A stretch of 64,000 nucleotides of DNA from Pollutimonas sp. M17 (GCF_025836975.1 NZ_CP107548.1:1860001-1924000), one strand, 5' to 3'. Positions 8,467 through 18,083 are shown, numbered from the stretch's first letter. Notes: generated from the letters alone by a model not told the origin. Translations and numbers: made by a program.

Positions 8467-9534
8467 TCAGACGGTCTGTTCGGCGAAGATATGCATCTGC
8501 CTGGGCCGGGCGATCAGGGTTTCGTTTCCCTTCAGTCCCAGCTGCGAGAACCGTTCGGCTGAAATGACGGCTTCGATCCGTTCCGACGTATCGGCCCGCT
8601 TCAGTTCCAGCTGCGCCAGCGGCCCTATGGCGTGGACGTGTTCCAGCTGCACGACAATGCCCGGGGCATCCGGCGTATAGCGATCGATCTCGATGTCGTG
8701 CGGCCGCACGTAGGCGGTGCCGTGGGCCGCGCTCGCGTCCCGGTGGCCGGGCGCCTCCAGCACGGTATCGCCCGTTTCCAGCAGTCCGTCGCGGATGCGG
8801 CCATGAAACAGGTTCACATGGCCCAGGAAGCCATAGACGAAAGGCGTGGCGGGCTGGTTGTAGACCTGGGCGGGCGCGCCGGTCTGCTCCACCTTGCCCT
8901 GGTTCATCACGACGATTTCATCGGCCACTTCCAGGGCCTCTTCCTGATCGTGGGTGACGAAGATGCTGGTGACCTGCAATTCATCGTGCAGGCGCCGCAG
9001 CCAGCGCCGCAGTTCCTTGCGCACCTTGGCGTCCAGCGCGCCGAAGGGTTCGTCCAGCAGCAGCACGCGCGGTTCGACCGCCAGGGCGCGCGCCAGGGCA
9101 ATGCGCTGGCGCTGGCCGCCCGACAGCGCCGAGGGCTTGCGGTCGGCGATCCAGTCCAGTTGCACCAGTTCCAGCAGGCGAGTGACTTTTTCCTTGATGG
9201 CGGCATCGGTCGGACGCTCTTTGCGCGGCTTGACGCGCAGTCCGAAAGCGATGTTCTCGAACACGCTCATGTGCTTGAAGAGCGCATAGTGCTGGAACAC
9301 GAAGCCAACCTGGCGCTCGCGCACATGGCGCTCAGTGGCGCTTTCATTGTCCAGCAGTATGTCGCCCGAGTCGGGGTGCTCCAGGCCGGCGATGATGCGC
9401 AGCAAGGTGGTCTTGCCGCAGCCCGACGGCCCCAGCAGGGCCGTCAGCTTGCCGTCGGGAAATTTCAGGGATACGTCGTCCAGGGCGGTGAAGCCGCCAA
9501 ACCGTTTTTGTATATTGCGTACTTCGATGCTCAT
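8467..9534 (-). CDS. cysA: Sulfate/thiosulfate ABC importer, ATP-binding subunit
   Basis: ATPase of 355 aa driving sulfate/thiosulfate uptake. [22 protein letters not shown] begins the domain; Walker A is GPSGCGKTT (about residues 35-43), then the Q-loop, [15 protein letters not shown] signature, Walker [13 protein letters not shown] and the switch His in THDQEEA. The C-terminal third is a TOBE-like regulatory domain. It is the last gene of the sbp-cysT-cysW-cysA order, 2 bp after cysW. Confidence 0.96.
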   Translation of the reverse strand: MSIEVRNIQKRFGGFTALDDVSLKFPDGKLTALLGPSGCGKTTLLRIIAGLEHPDSGDILLDNESATERHVRERQVGFVFQHYALFKHMSVFENIAFGLRVKPRKERPTDAAIKEKVTRLLELVQLDWIADRKPSALSGGQRQRIALARALAVEPRVLLLDEPFGALDAKVRKELRRWLRRLHDELQVTSIFVTHDQEEALEVADEIVVMNQGKVEQTGAPAQVYNQPATPFVYGFLGHVNLFHGRIRDGLLETGDTVLEAPGHRDASAAHGTAYVRPHDIEIDRYTPDAPGIVVQLEHVHAIGPLAQLELKRADTSERIEAVISAERFSQLGLKGNETLIARPRQMHIFAEQTV

Positions 9535-9536
9535 GA

Positions 9537-10505
9537 TCAGTGCTCCTGGATGGCCTGCGGGGTCGTCGTGCCGCGGGTCCGCCATTCGACCCACGATTTC
9601 AGGGCCAGCGTCACCAGCGCCAGCATCGCCAGCAGCGATGCCACGGCGAACGCCGCCGAAAAGTTGTATTCGTTGTAGAGAATTTCCACGTGCAGGGGGA
9701 TGGTGTTGGTCAGGCCCCGGATGTGGCCGGAGACCACCGACACCGCCCCGAACTCGCCCATGGCGCGCGCGTTGCAGAGAATCACGCCGTACAGCAGCCC
9801 CCACTTGATGTTGGGCAGCGTGACGTGCACAAAGGTTTGCCAGCCCGTGGCGCCCAGCACCAGGGCTGCTTCCTCTTCTTCGCTGCCTTGCGATTGCATC
9901 AGCGGAATCAGTTCGCGGGCGACAAAAGGAAAGGTGACGAAGACGGTCGCCAGCACGATGCCCGGCACGGCGAACAGTATCTTGATGTCATGCTGGTACA
10001 ACCAGTCTCCCATCCAGCCCTGGGCGCCGAACAACAACACGTAGATCAGGCCGGAGATCACCGGCGACACCGAGAAGGGCAGGTCGATGAGGGTGATCAG
10101 CAGGTTCTTGCCGCGGAACTCGAATTTGGCGATGCACCAGGCGGCGGATACGCCGAATGCCAGATTGAGCGGCACGGCGATGGCGGCTGTCAGCAGGGTC
10201 AGCCTGATGGCCGCCAGCGCGTCGGGCTCGACGATGGCGGCTACGTATGCGTCCCACCCTTTGCGGAAGGCCTCGGCGAAGACGGCGAACAGGGGCACGA
10301 AAAGGAAAAGCCCAAGGAAAAGGAGGGCGGCGAGTATCAACAGGCAGCGTACCCAGGGAGGCTCCAGCGTGGCCGGCGCGCTCCTGTTGCGGGCGCCGGC
10401 CACTCCCGCGCCCGGGGTTAGGGCGGCCGGCGATCCGGCGGCCGGCGATCCGGCGGCCGGCGCCCCGGTGACTGGAGCGGCAAGCGTGCCATTCAGTGTA
10501 TTCAT
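9537..10505 (-). CDS. cysW: Sulfate ABC importer permease CysW
   Basis: Inner-membrane permease of 322 aa with six predicted helices and the EAA loop ([25 protein letters not shown]). The family segments [19 protein letters not shown] and [15 protein letters not shown] identify CysW. The N terminus is extended by a low-complexity Ala/Gly/Ser/Pro stretch encoded by 15-bp tandem repeats, not part of the transport fold. It overlaps no neighbour but lies 2 bp from both cysT and cysA. Confidence 0.95.
   Translation of the reverse strand: MNTLNGTLAAPVTGAPAAGSPAAGSPAALTPGAGVAGARNRSAPATLEPPWVRCLLILAALLFLGLFLFVPLFAVFAEAFRKGWDAYVAAIVEPDALAAIRLTLLTAAIAVPLNLAFGVSAAWCIAKFEFRGKNLLITLIDLPFSVSPVISGLIYVLLFGAQGWMGDWLYQHDIKILFAVPGIVLATVFVTFPFVARELIPLMQSQGSEEEEAALVLGATGWQTFVHVTLPNIKWGLLYGVILCNARAMGEFGAVSVVSGHIRGLTNTIPLHVEILYNEYNFSAAFAVASLLAMLALVTLALKSWVEWRTRGTTTPQAIQEH
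10423..10467. repeat. 15-bp tandem repeat inside cysW
   Basis: Two identical 15-bp units (GCGGCCGGCGATCCG, 10423-10437 and 10438-10452) and a third with substitutions encode repeated Ala-Ala-Gly-Ser-Pro in the N-terminal tail of CysW. As the unit is a multiple of three, copy change would alter tail length without frameshift. Confidence 0.85.
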
Positions 10506-10507
10506 TT

Positions 10508-11383
10508 TCAGCTCCTGGCGGCCTGGCTGCCGCGCCGCGTCCAGGCTTGCAGCACATTGATGGCAAGCAGCAGCGCAAACGAGGCCGACAGCATGACGAC
10601 GGCGATGGCGGTGGCGCCCGCATAGTCGTATTGCTCCAGCTTGGTCACGATCAGCAGGGGGGTGATTTCCGAAACCATGGGCATGTTCCCGGCAATGAAG
10701 ATGACCGAGCCGTACTCGCCGGTGGCGCGGGCGAACGCCATGGCAAAGCCGGTCAGCAGGGCCGGCAGTATGGTCGGGAAGACCACCCGCAGGAAAGTCT
10801 GGAGGCGATTGGCGCCCAGGCTGGCCGCGGCTTCCTCCAGCTCCTGCTCCGCCTCTTCCAGCACCGGCTGGACGGTGCGTACGACGAAAGGCAGGCCTAT
10901 GAAGGTAAGCGCCACCATCACGCCCAGCGGAGTGAATGCCACCTTCACGCCCGCCAGCTCCAGGTATCGCCCCAGCCAGCCATTGGGCGCGTACAGCGCC
11001 GTCAAGGCGATTCCGGCCACGGCGGTGGGCAGGGCGAAAGGTAGATCCACCAGCGCGTCCACCAGCTTCTTGCCGGGAAAGCGGTAGCGCACCAGCACCC
11101 AGGCGACGATGGCGCCAAAAATCAGGTTGATGGCGGCGGCCAGGAGGGAGACACCGAAACTGAGCCGGTATGAGGCGATGACCCTGGGCGAGGCGATGGC
11201 CTGCCAGAAGCCCTCCCACGTCAGGGTGAACGTCTTCAGGAAGACGGCCGACAAGGGGATCAGGACAATCAGGGCAAGATAAAGCAAGGTGAAGCCCAGG
11301 GTAATGCCAAAGCCGGGAATGACCCGGAAAGGCTTGGGGCTGCTTGCCAGGGGAAGGGCGATGCTGGACATTCGATTACTCAT
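10508..11383 (-). CDS. cysT: Sulfate ABC importer permease CysT
   Basis: Inner-membrane permease of 291 aa, partner of CysW. It has six predicted helices, the characteristic [26 protein letters not shown] segment, the EAA-type loop ([30 protein letters not shown]) and [14 protein letters not shown]. It sits between sbp and cysW; the 66-bp gap to sbp contains a strong hairpin while the gap to cysW is 2 bp. Confidence 0.95.
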   Translation of the reverse strand: MSNRMSSIALPLASSPKPFRVIPGFGITLGFTLLYLALIVLIPLSAVFLKTFTLTWEGFWQAIASPRVIASYRLSFGVSLLAAAINLIFGAIVAWVLVRYRFPGKKLVDALVDLPFALPTAVAGIALTALYAPNGWLGRYLELAGVKVAFTPLGVMVALTFIGLPFVVRTVQPVLEEAEQELEEAAASLGANRLQTFLRVVFPTILPALLTGFAMAFARATGEYGSVIFIAGNMPMVSEITPLLIVTKLEQYDYAGATAIAVVMLSASFALLLAINVLQAWTRRGSQAARS

Positions 11384-11409
11384 GCATGATGGAGGCGTCG
11401 GGCGCGATT

Positions 11410-11441
11410 GCGTCGGCGCCGCCCGTAAGCGGCGCCGACGC
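11410..11441. promoter_or_regulatory. Strong hairpin between sbp and cysT
   Basis: Perfect 12-bp arms GCGTCGGCGCCG and CGGCGCCGACGC with an 8-nt loop in the sbp-cysT gap. No T-run follows in the direction of transcription. Such hairpins after a binding-protein gene typically stabilise the upstream mRNA or partly attenuate, giving excess binding protein over membrane subunits; this role is inferred. Confidence 0.7.
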
Positions 11442-11449
11442 TAAGGCCG

Positions 11450-12460
11450 CTACTTGGCTGCCGGCTGGTATATCTGGTCGAAGACTCCGCCGTCGCCAAA
11501 GTGATGCTTTTGCGCCTTGGCCCATCCGCCCGCCACCTCGTCGATGGTGAACAGCTTTATCTTTGGATACTGCGCCGCGTACTTCGCGGCGATCTTTTCC
11601 GACGTGGGCCGGTAGTAATTCCTGCCGGCGATGTCCTGGCCCAGGTCCGAATACAGGTATTGCAGATAGGCCTGGGCCACCTTGCGCGTTCCCTTCTTGT
11701 CGACGGTCTTGTCCACGATGGCCACGGGCGGTTCGGCCAGGATGCTGACCGACGGGGCCACGATTTCAACCTTGTCCGGGCCCAGTTCCTTGATGGCCAG
11801 CAGCGCTTCGTTCTCCCAGGCCAGCAGCACGTCGCCGATGCCGCGTTCGACAAAGGTGGTGGTCGAGCCGCGCGCACCGGAATCGAGCACCGGCACCTGC
11901 TTGAACAACTGGCCCACGAACTTCCTGGCGCTTTCCTCATTTCCTCCCGGCAGGCCCAGGGCATAGCCCCAGGCGGCCAGGTAGTTCCAGCGCGCGCCGC
12001 CCGAAGTCTTGGGGTTGGGCGTGATGATGGACACGCCCGGCTTGATCAGGTCGTCCCAATCCTTGATGTGCTTGGGATTGCCCTTGCGCACCAGGAAGAC
12101 AATGGTCGACGTGTAGGGGGAACTGTTCAGCGCGAATTCTTTCTGCCAACCGGGCTTGATGGCGCCCCGGGCGGCGATGGCATCGATGTCCGAAGCCAGG
12201 GCCAGCGTCACGACGTCGGCCTCCAGCCCGTCGATCACGGAGCGGGCCTGCTTGCCCGAACCGCCATGCGACTGCTTGATGGCGACCGTATCGCCGGTCC
12301 TGGCTTTCCATTCCTTGGCAAAAGCCTGGTTGAATTCCTGATAGAGCTCGCGGGTGGGGTCGTAGGAAACGTTCAAGAGCGAGATATCCGCCGCCTGGGC
12401 GGATTGCGCCGCGAAAAAGGCCAGTGCGGCGAGTGTTTTGACGACAGTGCGTAGTGCCAT
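11450..12460 (-). CDS. sbp: Periplasmic sulfate-binding protein
   Basis: Binding protein of 336 aa delivering sulfate to CysTWA. It has a Sec signal peptide ending SAQAAD, then [17 protein letters not shown], the family signature [27 protein letters not shown] and [19 protein letters not shown]. It is the first gene of the leftward uptake operon; the promoter should lie in 12461-12637. Confidence 0.96.
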   Translation of the reverse strand: MALRTVVKTLAALAFFAAQSAQAADISLLNVSYDPTRELYQEFNQAFAKEWKARTGDTVAIKQSHGGSGKQARSVIDGLEADVVTLALASDIDAIAARGAIKPGWQKEFALNSSPYTSTIVFLVRKGNPKHIKDWDDLIKPGVSIITPNPKTSGGARWNYLAAWGYALGLPGGNEESARKFVGQLFKQVPVLDSGARGSTTTFVERGIGDVLLAWENEALLAIKELGPDKVEIVAPSVSILAEPPVAIVDKTVDKKGTRKVAQAYLQYLYSDLGQDIAGRNYYRPTSEKIAAKYAAQYPKIKLFTIDEVAGGWAKAQKHHFGDGGVFDQIYQPAAK

Positions 12461-12578
12461 GCTTGCATCCTTTCTTATGATGGGCCGCGAACCAGGAATG
12501 GTTCACGGGTCCCAGGGCTCTAGACTAAGGATGAAGGACGAGAAATAGAACGATTACTTTCGCCAATGTTTATAAGCT

Positions 12579-12593
12579 GCGCACATTATGCGC
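12579..12593. promoter_or_regulatory. Short inverted repeat upstream of sbp
   Basis: GCGCA, five bases, TGCGC, within an AT-richer part of the divergent sbp/antitoxin region. TATAAG occurs on both sides. It could be part of the sbp promoter or a regulator site; it is not a clear match to a CysB site and is recorded only as a candidate. Confidence 0.25.
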
Positions 12594-12637
12594 CCGGGCT
12601 ATAAGTTGAATTTCGCCCTCAAAAAAAGCCGCTCCGG

Positions 12638-12681
12638 AAATGGAGTATGAAATATCCGTAAATGGAGTGTAAAATGTCCAT
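12638..12681 (+). promoter_or_regulatory. Duplicated operator of the Xre/RES pair
   Basis: Two adjacent 22-bp direct repeats (12638-12659 and 12660-12681) differ at only a few positions. Each contains a dyad, ATGGA-N10-TCCAT in the second copy and ATGGA-N10-TCCGT in the first. A TGTAAAAT element in the second copy resembles an extended -10 box, and the antitoxin ATG is at 12696. Repeats at this position suggest cooperative autorepression by the Xre antitoxin. Confidence 0.75.
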
Positions 12682-12695
12682 GAACGGAGAACATC

Positions 12696-13133
12696 ATGAA
12701 CCTGGCCTATGCGTACCCCCTCAGCCGCTTCGAACCGGCGGCAATGGTCGACCTGAACGACAAGCCCACGCGCGAGCGCCTTTCCGGCTCCGCCCTGAAG
12801 GGCTTCTTCAAGCTGGCCGACGCCTGGAAACTGCGCGACGAAGAGGCCTGCAATCTATTGGGGGGCCTGTCCAGCAGCGCATTCTACGAATGGAAGAAAA
12901 AACCCGACCGTGTGCTGGAGGTCGACCGCATCACGCGCATCTCCTATTTGCTGGGCATCTACAAGGCCCTGCACATCCTGTACGGCGACGAACTGGCCGA
13001 CCAGTGGGTGGGCATGCCCAATCGCAACATCATTTTCAAGGGCAGGACTCCGCTGGACTACATGCAGGAAGGGGGCTTGCTGGCCATGCAGACGGTCCGG
13101 CAACTGCTGGATGCGCGCCGGGGCGGGGTGTAA
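12696..13133 (+). CDS. Xre/MbcA/ParS-type antitoxin
   Basis: Antitoxin of 145 aa. The N-terminal half is an Xre-like helix-turn-helix (about residues 35-70, around LLGGLSSSAFYEWKKKP) that would bind the upstream repeats. The C-terminal half is the MbcA/ParS/Xre toxin-binding domain (DUF2384), with ADQWVGMPNRNIIFKGRTPLDYMQEGG. The toxin gene begins at the base after its stop codon, so the two are translationally coupled. Confidence 0.92.
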   Translation: MNLAYAYPLSRFEPAAMVDLNDKPTRERLSGSALKGFFKLADAWKLRDEEACNLLGGLSSSAFYEWKKKPDRVLEVDRITRISYLLGIYKALHILYGDELADQWVGMPNRNIIFKGRTPLDYMQEGGLLAMQTVRQLLDARRGGV

Positions 13134-13856
13134 GTGCGCCTGCCGCCCTTGTCGCAAATCAGGCAGCACGATACCTGCCGGCTGCTGCCTTCGCGCTTCG
13201 CCGATGCCGAAGATTCCGTGCTGGCGCCGCTGGCCGACAGCCCGGCGCATCTGGCCGATCTGTTTGCGCTCGATAACGCCACCAATCAGAGGCTGGCCGC
13301 CGAGCGCGGCCTGGCGCCGGGCATAGGAATCGACGAACTGGTCTTCGGGGTGCCCAACTTCCGCATCGTCAACGCCGCCTATACCTACCCCCGTCCCGAG
13401 GGCAGCCGCTTCAACAGCGGTCTGCGGGGCGCTTGGTATTGCGCCTTCGACGTGGATACCGCCATCGCCGAAATCGTTTTCCACAAGACAGTGGAGTATG
13501 CCGAAATCGGCCATTTCCGCGACAGCGTCGACTACCAGCTCATGCTGGCCGACTTCAGCGGTCAGTTCCACGATCTGCGCCGCGCCTCCGGCTTCAGGCA
13601 GTGCCTGGATCCCGAAAGCTATGTGGCTTCGCAGGCGCTGGCCGAATCGCTGCTGGAAAACGGATCGCTGGGACTGGTGTACCCTAGCGTCCGGCGAGCC
13701 GGCGGCGTCAACCTGGCCTGCTTTCGTCCCGCCCTGGTCAATAATGTGCGGCGCGACGCGGCATACCGGCTTAGCTGGTCGGGCACGCCGGAACCGGCAG
13801 TCAAGGCCATCAAGGCAAAAAGCAAAGGCAAGAAGATACCAAGGCGCCCAGCCTGA
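13134..13856 (+). CDS. RES-domain toxin
   Basis: Toxin of 240 aa with a GTG start placed immediately after the antitoxin TAA. The RES fold, related to ADP-ribosyltransferases, is supported by RFNSGLRGAWYCAFDVDTAIAEIVFH (conserved Arg, Tyr and Glu) and the later YPSVRRAGGVNLACFRP with the conserved Ser. Characterised RES toxins such as MbcT degrade NAD+ and halt growth unless bound by the Xre partner. The C terminus is a Lys-rich tail. No disruption of the frame is visible, so the module appears intact. Confidence 0.92.
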   Translation: MRLPPLSQIRQHDTCRLLPSRFADAEDSVLAPLADSPAHLADLFALDNATNQRLAAERGLAPGIGIDELVFGVPNFRIVNAAYTYPRPEGSRFNSGLRGAWYCAFDVDTAIAEIVFHKTVEYAEIGHFRDSVDYQLMLADFSGQFHDLRRASGFRQCLDPESYVASQALAESLLENGSLGLVYPSVRRAGGVNLACFRPALVNNVRRDAAYRLSWSGTPEPAVKAIKAKSKGKKIPRRPA

Positions 13857-13887
13857 ACGCTGCGCCATTTAACAAAGAGAGGAGCAC

Positions 13888-15231
13888 ATGAGTCTTTACG
13901 CACAGTTGCAGCAACGCGCCGCCGAACACAAGCCCATACGGGTGGGCCTGATCGGCGCGGGCAAGTTCGGGTCCATGTACCTTGCGCAGATACCGCGCAC
14001 GCCAGGGGTTCACCTTGTGGGCATCGCCGATCTTTCGCCGGACGCGGCCAGAACCAACCTGGAGCGCGTGGGCTGGAAGCCGGAACAGACACAGGCCGCA
14101 TCGGCCCGGGATGCGCTGCGCACGGGCGCCACCTGGATCACCGACGACTGGACCGCCCTGGTCGGCGTGGCCGAGATCGACATCATCGTTGAATGCACGG
14201 GCAATCCCATCGCGGCGGTCGAGCATTGCCTGGCGGCCTTCGATCAGGGCAAGCACGTGGTCAACGTCACCGTCGAGGCGGACGCCTTCTGCGGCCCTTT
14301 GCTGGGACGCAAGGCCAAGGATGCCGGCGTCGTCTATTCCCTGGCTTTCGGCGACCAGCCCGCGCTCATCTGCGACCTGGTCGAATGGGCGCGCACCTGC
14401 GGCTTTCCGGTGGTGGCCGCCGGCCGCGGCCACAAATGGCTGCCGCATTTTTCCGAGTCCACGCCCGAAACCGTTTGGGGCTATTACGGCCTGACACCTG
14501 AACAGGCCGCGCGCGGCGGACTGAACCCCAAGATGTTCAACAGCTTCCTGGATGGATCCAAACCCTCCATAGAAAGTTCGGCCGTGGCCAACGCCACGGG
14601 CCTGGGCGTGCCGTCGAACGGGCTGCTTTATCCTCCCGCCAGCATCGAAGACATTCCCTATGTGACCCGGCCGGTGTCCGAAGGCGGGGTGCTGGAACGC
14701 AAGGGCATGGTCGAAGTCGTTTCCTCGCTCGAGGCCGACGGCCGCCGCATCCCCTACGACATACGCATGGGTGTCTGGGTGACGGTCGAGGCCGAAACCG
14801 ACTACATCAAGAACTGTTTCGAGGAATACAACGCGCATACCGATCCCAGCGGCCGCTACTTCACCTTGTACAAGCGCTGGCATCTCATCGGCCTGGAGGT
14901 CGGCATGTCGGTGGCCTCCGTGGCCTTGCGCGGCGAGCCCACGGGCGTGGCCACCTGCTGGAACGCCGATGTCGTGGCCACCGCCAAGCGCGACCTTCAG
15001 GTCGGCGAACTTCTCGATGGCGAAGGCGGCTATACCGTGTGGGGCAAGCTGCTGCCGGCGGCCGCGTCGCGCACGCTGGGCGGGCTGCCTTTGGGCCTGG
15101 CGCACAACATCAAGGTCACGCGTCCGGTCAGGAAGGGGCAAAGCCTGTCCTGGGACGATGTCGCCATCGACACCACCACGTCGGCCTACAGGATACGCCG
15201 CGAAATGGAAACGATATTCGCCGCCTCCTGA
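13888..15231 (+). CDS. NAD(P)-dependent oxidoreductase with SAF domain
   Basis: Cytoplasmic 447-aa enzyme. A Rossmann fold opens with VGLIGAGKFGSMYLAQI and continues with IIVECTGNP, as in homoserine dehydrogenase and Gfo/Idh-like proteins. The C-terminal 90 residues resemble a SAF domain (AKRDLQVGELLDGEGGYTVWGKLLPA..NIKVTRPVRKGQSLSWDDV). This fusion is widespread in proteobacteria and related to enzymes of branched or unusual sugar acid metabolism, but the substrate is not readable. AGAGAGGAG upstream is a good ribosome site. Confidence 0.8.
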   Translation: MSLYAQLQQRAAEHKPIRVGLIGAGKFGSMYLAQIPRTPGVHLVGIADLSPDAARTNLERVGWKPEQTQAASARDALRTGATWITDDWTALVGVAEIDIIVECTGNPIAAVEHCLAAFDQGKHVVNVTVEADAFCGPLLGRKAKDAGVVYSLAFGDQPALICDLVEWARTCGFPVVAAGRGHKWLPHFSESTPETVWGYYGLTPEQAARGGLNPKMFNSFLDGSKPSIESSAVANATGLGVPSNGLLYPPASIEDIPYVTRPVSEGGVLERKGMVEVVSSLEADGRRIPYDIRMGVWVTVEAETDYIKNCFEEYNAHTDPSGRYFTLYKRWHLIGLEVGMSVASVALRGEPTGVATCWNADVVATAKRDLQVGELLDGEGGYTVWGKLLPAAASRTLGGLPLGLAHNIKVTRPVRKGQSLSWDDVAIDTTTSAYRIRREMETIFAAS

Positions 15232-15333
15232 CGCCTTGCGCCCGATCCGGCCTTATCGCCCGCCGCAATAAAAAGGCGTAACGGCCTTGTGAAAAAGGAA
15301 TAGAATCGCAAGAAAAATTTTCACTGGAAAATC

Positions 15334-17307
15334 TTGAAAGCGATTCGCTGGCTGATGGCGTTATGCGGCGTGCTTGCTCTGGCGGGCGGCCCGCTTGCAA
15401 GCTGGGCCGGCCCCGCACTGGCCCAGTGCAACGGAATCAAGGATCTGGTTTTCGTGCCTCATCAGGACGACGACCTGCTTTTCATGAACCCCGACATCGA
15501 ATCGGCCATCGACGCCGGCGGCTGTGTCCAGGTGGTTTACCTGACGGCCAGCGAGCGGGGCGAGGGCGAGCCCTACATGCTGGGACGCGAGCGCGGTGTG
15601 CGCGCCGCCTATGCCTATATGGCGCAAACCGCCAACGAATGGACGGAAGACACCGTTGGCGTCGGAGCCCGGACGATCGCCCGTTTCACCCTGGCCGGCA
15701 ACCGGCGTGTGCAGTTGCTGCATATGCGCATCAAGGATCCCTGGCTGGGCAAGGGCTGGGGCAGCTTGACGCCCCTGAGCCAGGTCGAGTCCGTGCCCGG
15801 AACCACCGCGGATTCCCTGGGTGCGTTTGCTCAGGCCTATACACGCCAGGACCTGGTGCAGACGATAGCCGGCATCATCCGCGACTATGCGCCCTCAACG
15901 ATACGGCACATGGACGACACCGTGGCAGTGCCTTATACCGCCTTGTGCTGGCGCTGCGCCGGCCATGACCATCCGGATCACATCGCCAGCGCGCGTCTGG
16001 TGCGCGATGCCTTGCGGACTTTCCCGGAAGGCCTCTTTGCCGAAGTGGCTTATGTCGACTACCCCAGCCAGGAACGGGACGCCAATCTGTCTTCCGCCGA
16101 GATCGCGGACAAGACCGAAGCCTTCAGGCGCTACGCCTGGGACGATTACCGCTATTGTTCGGGCGCCGACCATTGCAAGGAGCCGGCCGGTCCGGCGGCC
16201 TCGTGGGTGGGGCGCAGCTATTACGTGTCGCGCCGCAGCGCGCCTCCGATATTGTTGCCCGCCTTGGGCGGCGGCTACCTGCTGCTGGCCGTGGGCGAGT
16301 CCAACCGGGCGGCCAACGTCTGGACCAGCACCCTGCGCCGCTGGAACAGCCTCGGCGGCCGCAGCGCGGACCCGATCGCGGCATTCCAGTATCCGGACGG
16401 CGGCGCCGGCATCCTGGCCAGGGATGCGAATGGCCGCGTGTGGACCCAGCGCCAGGATGCGCAGGGCCGCTGGGAGGGCTGGCAAGCCATCGCGGGAGCC
16501 CGCATGAAGCGCCTGCCCGCAGTCGCCGCCCAGGAGGCGGCGGCGGTGGGCCTGGGCAACGACGGCGTATTCCACTTCAGCGCCTATAGCCCGGAAGGGC
16601 GGAACTGGCCGGCGTGGATCGCCATGCCGGCCTTGCCAGGGCCGAGGCCTGCCGCGGCGCTGGCCGTGGACGCGAATGGAGCGCATGTGGTTTTTGCCTG
16701 CGATCAGGATGGCGCCGTCTGGGCCAGCACGCAAATCGCCCATGCCCCTGCAGCGGCTTCCGTTCTCGATTCCTCGATGTGGACGGCCTGGCAGCGCTTG
16801 CCCTTGCCGCCCGCCAATGGAGGCCTGGCCGCGTTGCGCAATGCCGACGGGCTTATCGAACTGTTTCTGCGCGACCGGACCACGGGGCATCTGCTTGCCT
16901 CCGTGCAGCAGCGGCCCGGCGGGGCGCAAGGTCCATGGCGGGCCGCTGTCGACATGGGTTTTTCGTACTCGGGCCAGCCGGTGGCCGCCCTGAACGAGCA
17001 CGGCAAGGTGGTCGCCGCCGCGCTGGACGGATCCAGCCTATGGCTAGTGGAAGAGGGCAAGGCCGTGCGCATCGGAACGGGAATGGCATCGGTTCCCGCT
17101 TTGTACTCGGAGGCGGGCGTCCTGCATATTGCGGCCCGGGCCGCGCAGGACGGACAGGCTTACTGGCTGCGGCTACGCCGCGGCGGGGCATGGAGCGCCG
17201 CCGTGCTGATCGACCCTCCGCCCGCAGGCGGCGGGAATTCCTTCATCGCCGCCCCGCTGCGGGCCGACGCGCCGGCCGCCCCGACGCTGGCCGCCCGTCT
17301 GCCTTAA
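15334..17307 (+). CDS. Secreted PIG-L deacetylase with lectin-like C-terminal domain
   Basis: Protein of 657 aa, TTG start, Sec signal peptide ending ALAQ. Residues about 30-290 are a PIG-L/LmbE N-acetylsugar deacetylase: metal-ligand motif PHQDDDLLF in place of the usual PHPDDE, and CAGHDHPDH supplying the second His site. The remaining 350 residues form Trp-rich repeats (VWTSTLRRWNSLGG, VWTQRQDAQGRWEGW, MWTAWQRLPLP) like a PLL-type beta-propeller lectin. It could bind and deacetylate an extracellular glycan. Its stop overlaps the stop of the converging PRC gene. Confidence 0.8.
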   Translation: MKAIRWLMALCGVLALAGGPLASWAGPALAQCNGIKDLVFVPHQDDDLLFMNPDIESAIDAGGCVQVVYLTASERGEGEPYMLGRERGVRAAYAYMAQTANEWTEDTVGVGARTIARFTLAGNRRVQLLHMRIKDPWLGKGWGSLTPLSQVESVPGTTADSLGAFAQAYTRQDLVQTIAGIIRDYAPSTIRHMDDTVAVPYTALCWRCAGHDHPDHIASARLVRDALRTFPEGLFAEVAYVDYPSQERDANLSSAEIADKTEAFRRYAWDDYRYCSGADHCKEPAGPAASWVGRSYYVSRRSAPPILLPALGGGYLLLAVGESNRAANVWTSTLRRWNSLGGRSADPIAAFQYPDGGAGILARDANGRVWTQRQDAQGRWEGWQAIAGARMKRLPAVAAQEAAAVGLGNDGVFHFSAYSPEGRNWPAWIAMPALPGPRPAAALAVDANGAHVVFACDQDGAVWASTQIAHAPAAASVLDSSMWTAWQRLPLPPANGGLAALRNADGLIELFLRDRTTGHLLASVQQRPGGAQGPWRAAVDMGFSYSGQPVAALNEHGKVVAAALDGSSLWLVEEGKAVRIGTGMASVPALYSEAGVLHIAARAAQDGQAYWLRLRRGGAWSAAVLIDPPPAGGGNSFIAAPLRADAPAAPTLAARLP

Positions 17308-18083
17308 TCCCAATACGCCTCCCGGCCGTAATAGCGGTGCAGCCGCGTCTCGTAGTCGCGATCCAGCGGCAGGTTCTCGTCGTATTCGGGGCTCTCCTTG
17401 ATCTGTTCGCGGGTCAGCCCCACCTGCACCGTGGAGTCGGTCCAGTCGATGCGGTCTATCCAGTGCGTGGCAAGCAGCACCTTCTTGCCGCCCGGCCACC
17501 AGTTGCGCGTATCGACGAGCAGATAGCGGATGGCCCAGTCTTCGTCGTCGCAGATGAAATCCTCGACATGGCCGATCTCGTCGTCGGTGCCGGCAATATG
17601 GTAGCCGGTGACATCCTTGCAACTGCGCAGGTGCACGTCCTCGGGACGATCCGCGGCGCGCTCCGCGACCGCATCGGGACGCAGGTCCACAGGCGGGACG
17701 GTGCCGGATTCGGGCAAAGGATAGACTGGATAGCCGCCCACCCCCCACAGGTATGGGCCGTTCCAGTAATTGCCGAAACCGTAGTACTGTGAAAATTCCC
17801 CTTCCAGTTGGCGGGAAACGGGCTGATGCGTATCGATGTCCGGGCTGTTGGCGACCTGGTCACGCGTCAGCGAGACATGCACGGTTTCTTCGAGATCGTC
17901 GACGCCCTTGATGGAATACGGGGAAATCAGCACGCTCCGCTTGGACAGCCAGCTGCCGGTTTCCACCACCAGATAGCGGATGCCCCATCGTTCGTCATCG
18001 AAGTACACGTCTTTGACGCTGCCTAGTTCATCGTCCGTGGCTTGAATTGCATAGCCCTTCAGGCTGCTGGTCTTGCGTAACAT
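17304..18083 (-). CDS. Double PRC-barrel protein
   Basis: Protein of 259 aa with two PRC-barrel repeats: MLRKTSSLKGYAIQATDDELGSVKDVYFDDERWGIRYLVV (start) and LRSCKDVTGYHIAGTDDEIGHVEDFICDDEDWAIRYLLV (about residue 150). Each is followed by an SLTRDQV/GLTREQI-type motif and a Tyr-rich stretch. No signal peptide is seen. PRC barrels occur in RimM and photosynthetic reaction centre H subunits; free double copies are commonly stress-associated. GGGAG lies upstream of the chosen ATG. Confidence 0.85.
   Translation of the reverse strand: MLRKTSSLKGYAIQATDDELGSVKDVYFDDERWGIRYLVVETGSWLSKRSVLISPYSIKGVDDLEETVHVSLTRDQVANSPDIDTHQPVSRQLEGEFSQYYGFGNYWNGPYLWGVGGYPVYPLPESGTVPPVDLRPDAVAERAADRPEDVHLRSCKDVTGYHIAGTDDEIGHVEDFICDDEDWAIRYLLVDTRNWWPGGKKVLLATHWIDRIDWTDSTVQVGLTREQIKESPEYDENLPLDRDYETRLHRYYGREAYWD

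Noticed and set aside
12541-12620. CysB-binding site upstream of sbp
   Set aside because: TATAAG repeats and a short palindrome exist, but there is no convincing CysB-type half-site arrangement; recorded only as a low-confidence inverted repeat.
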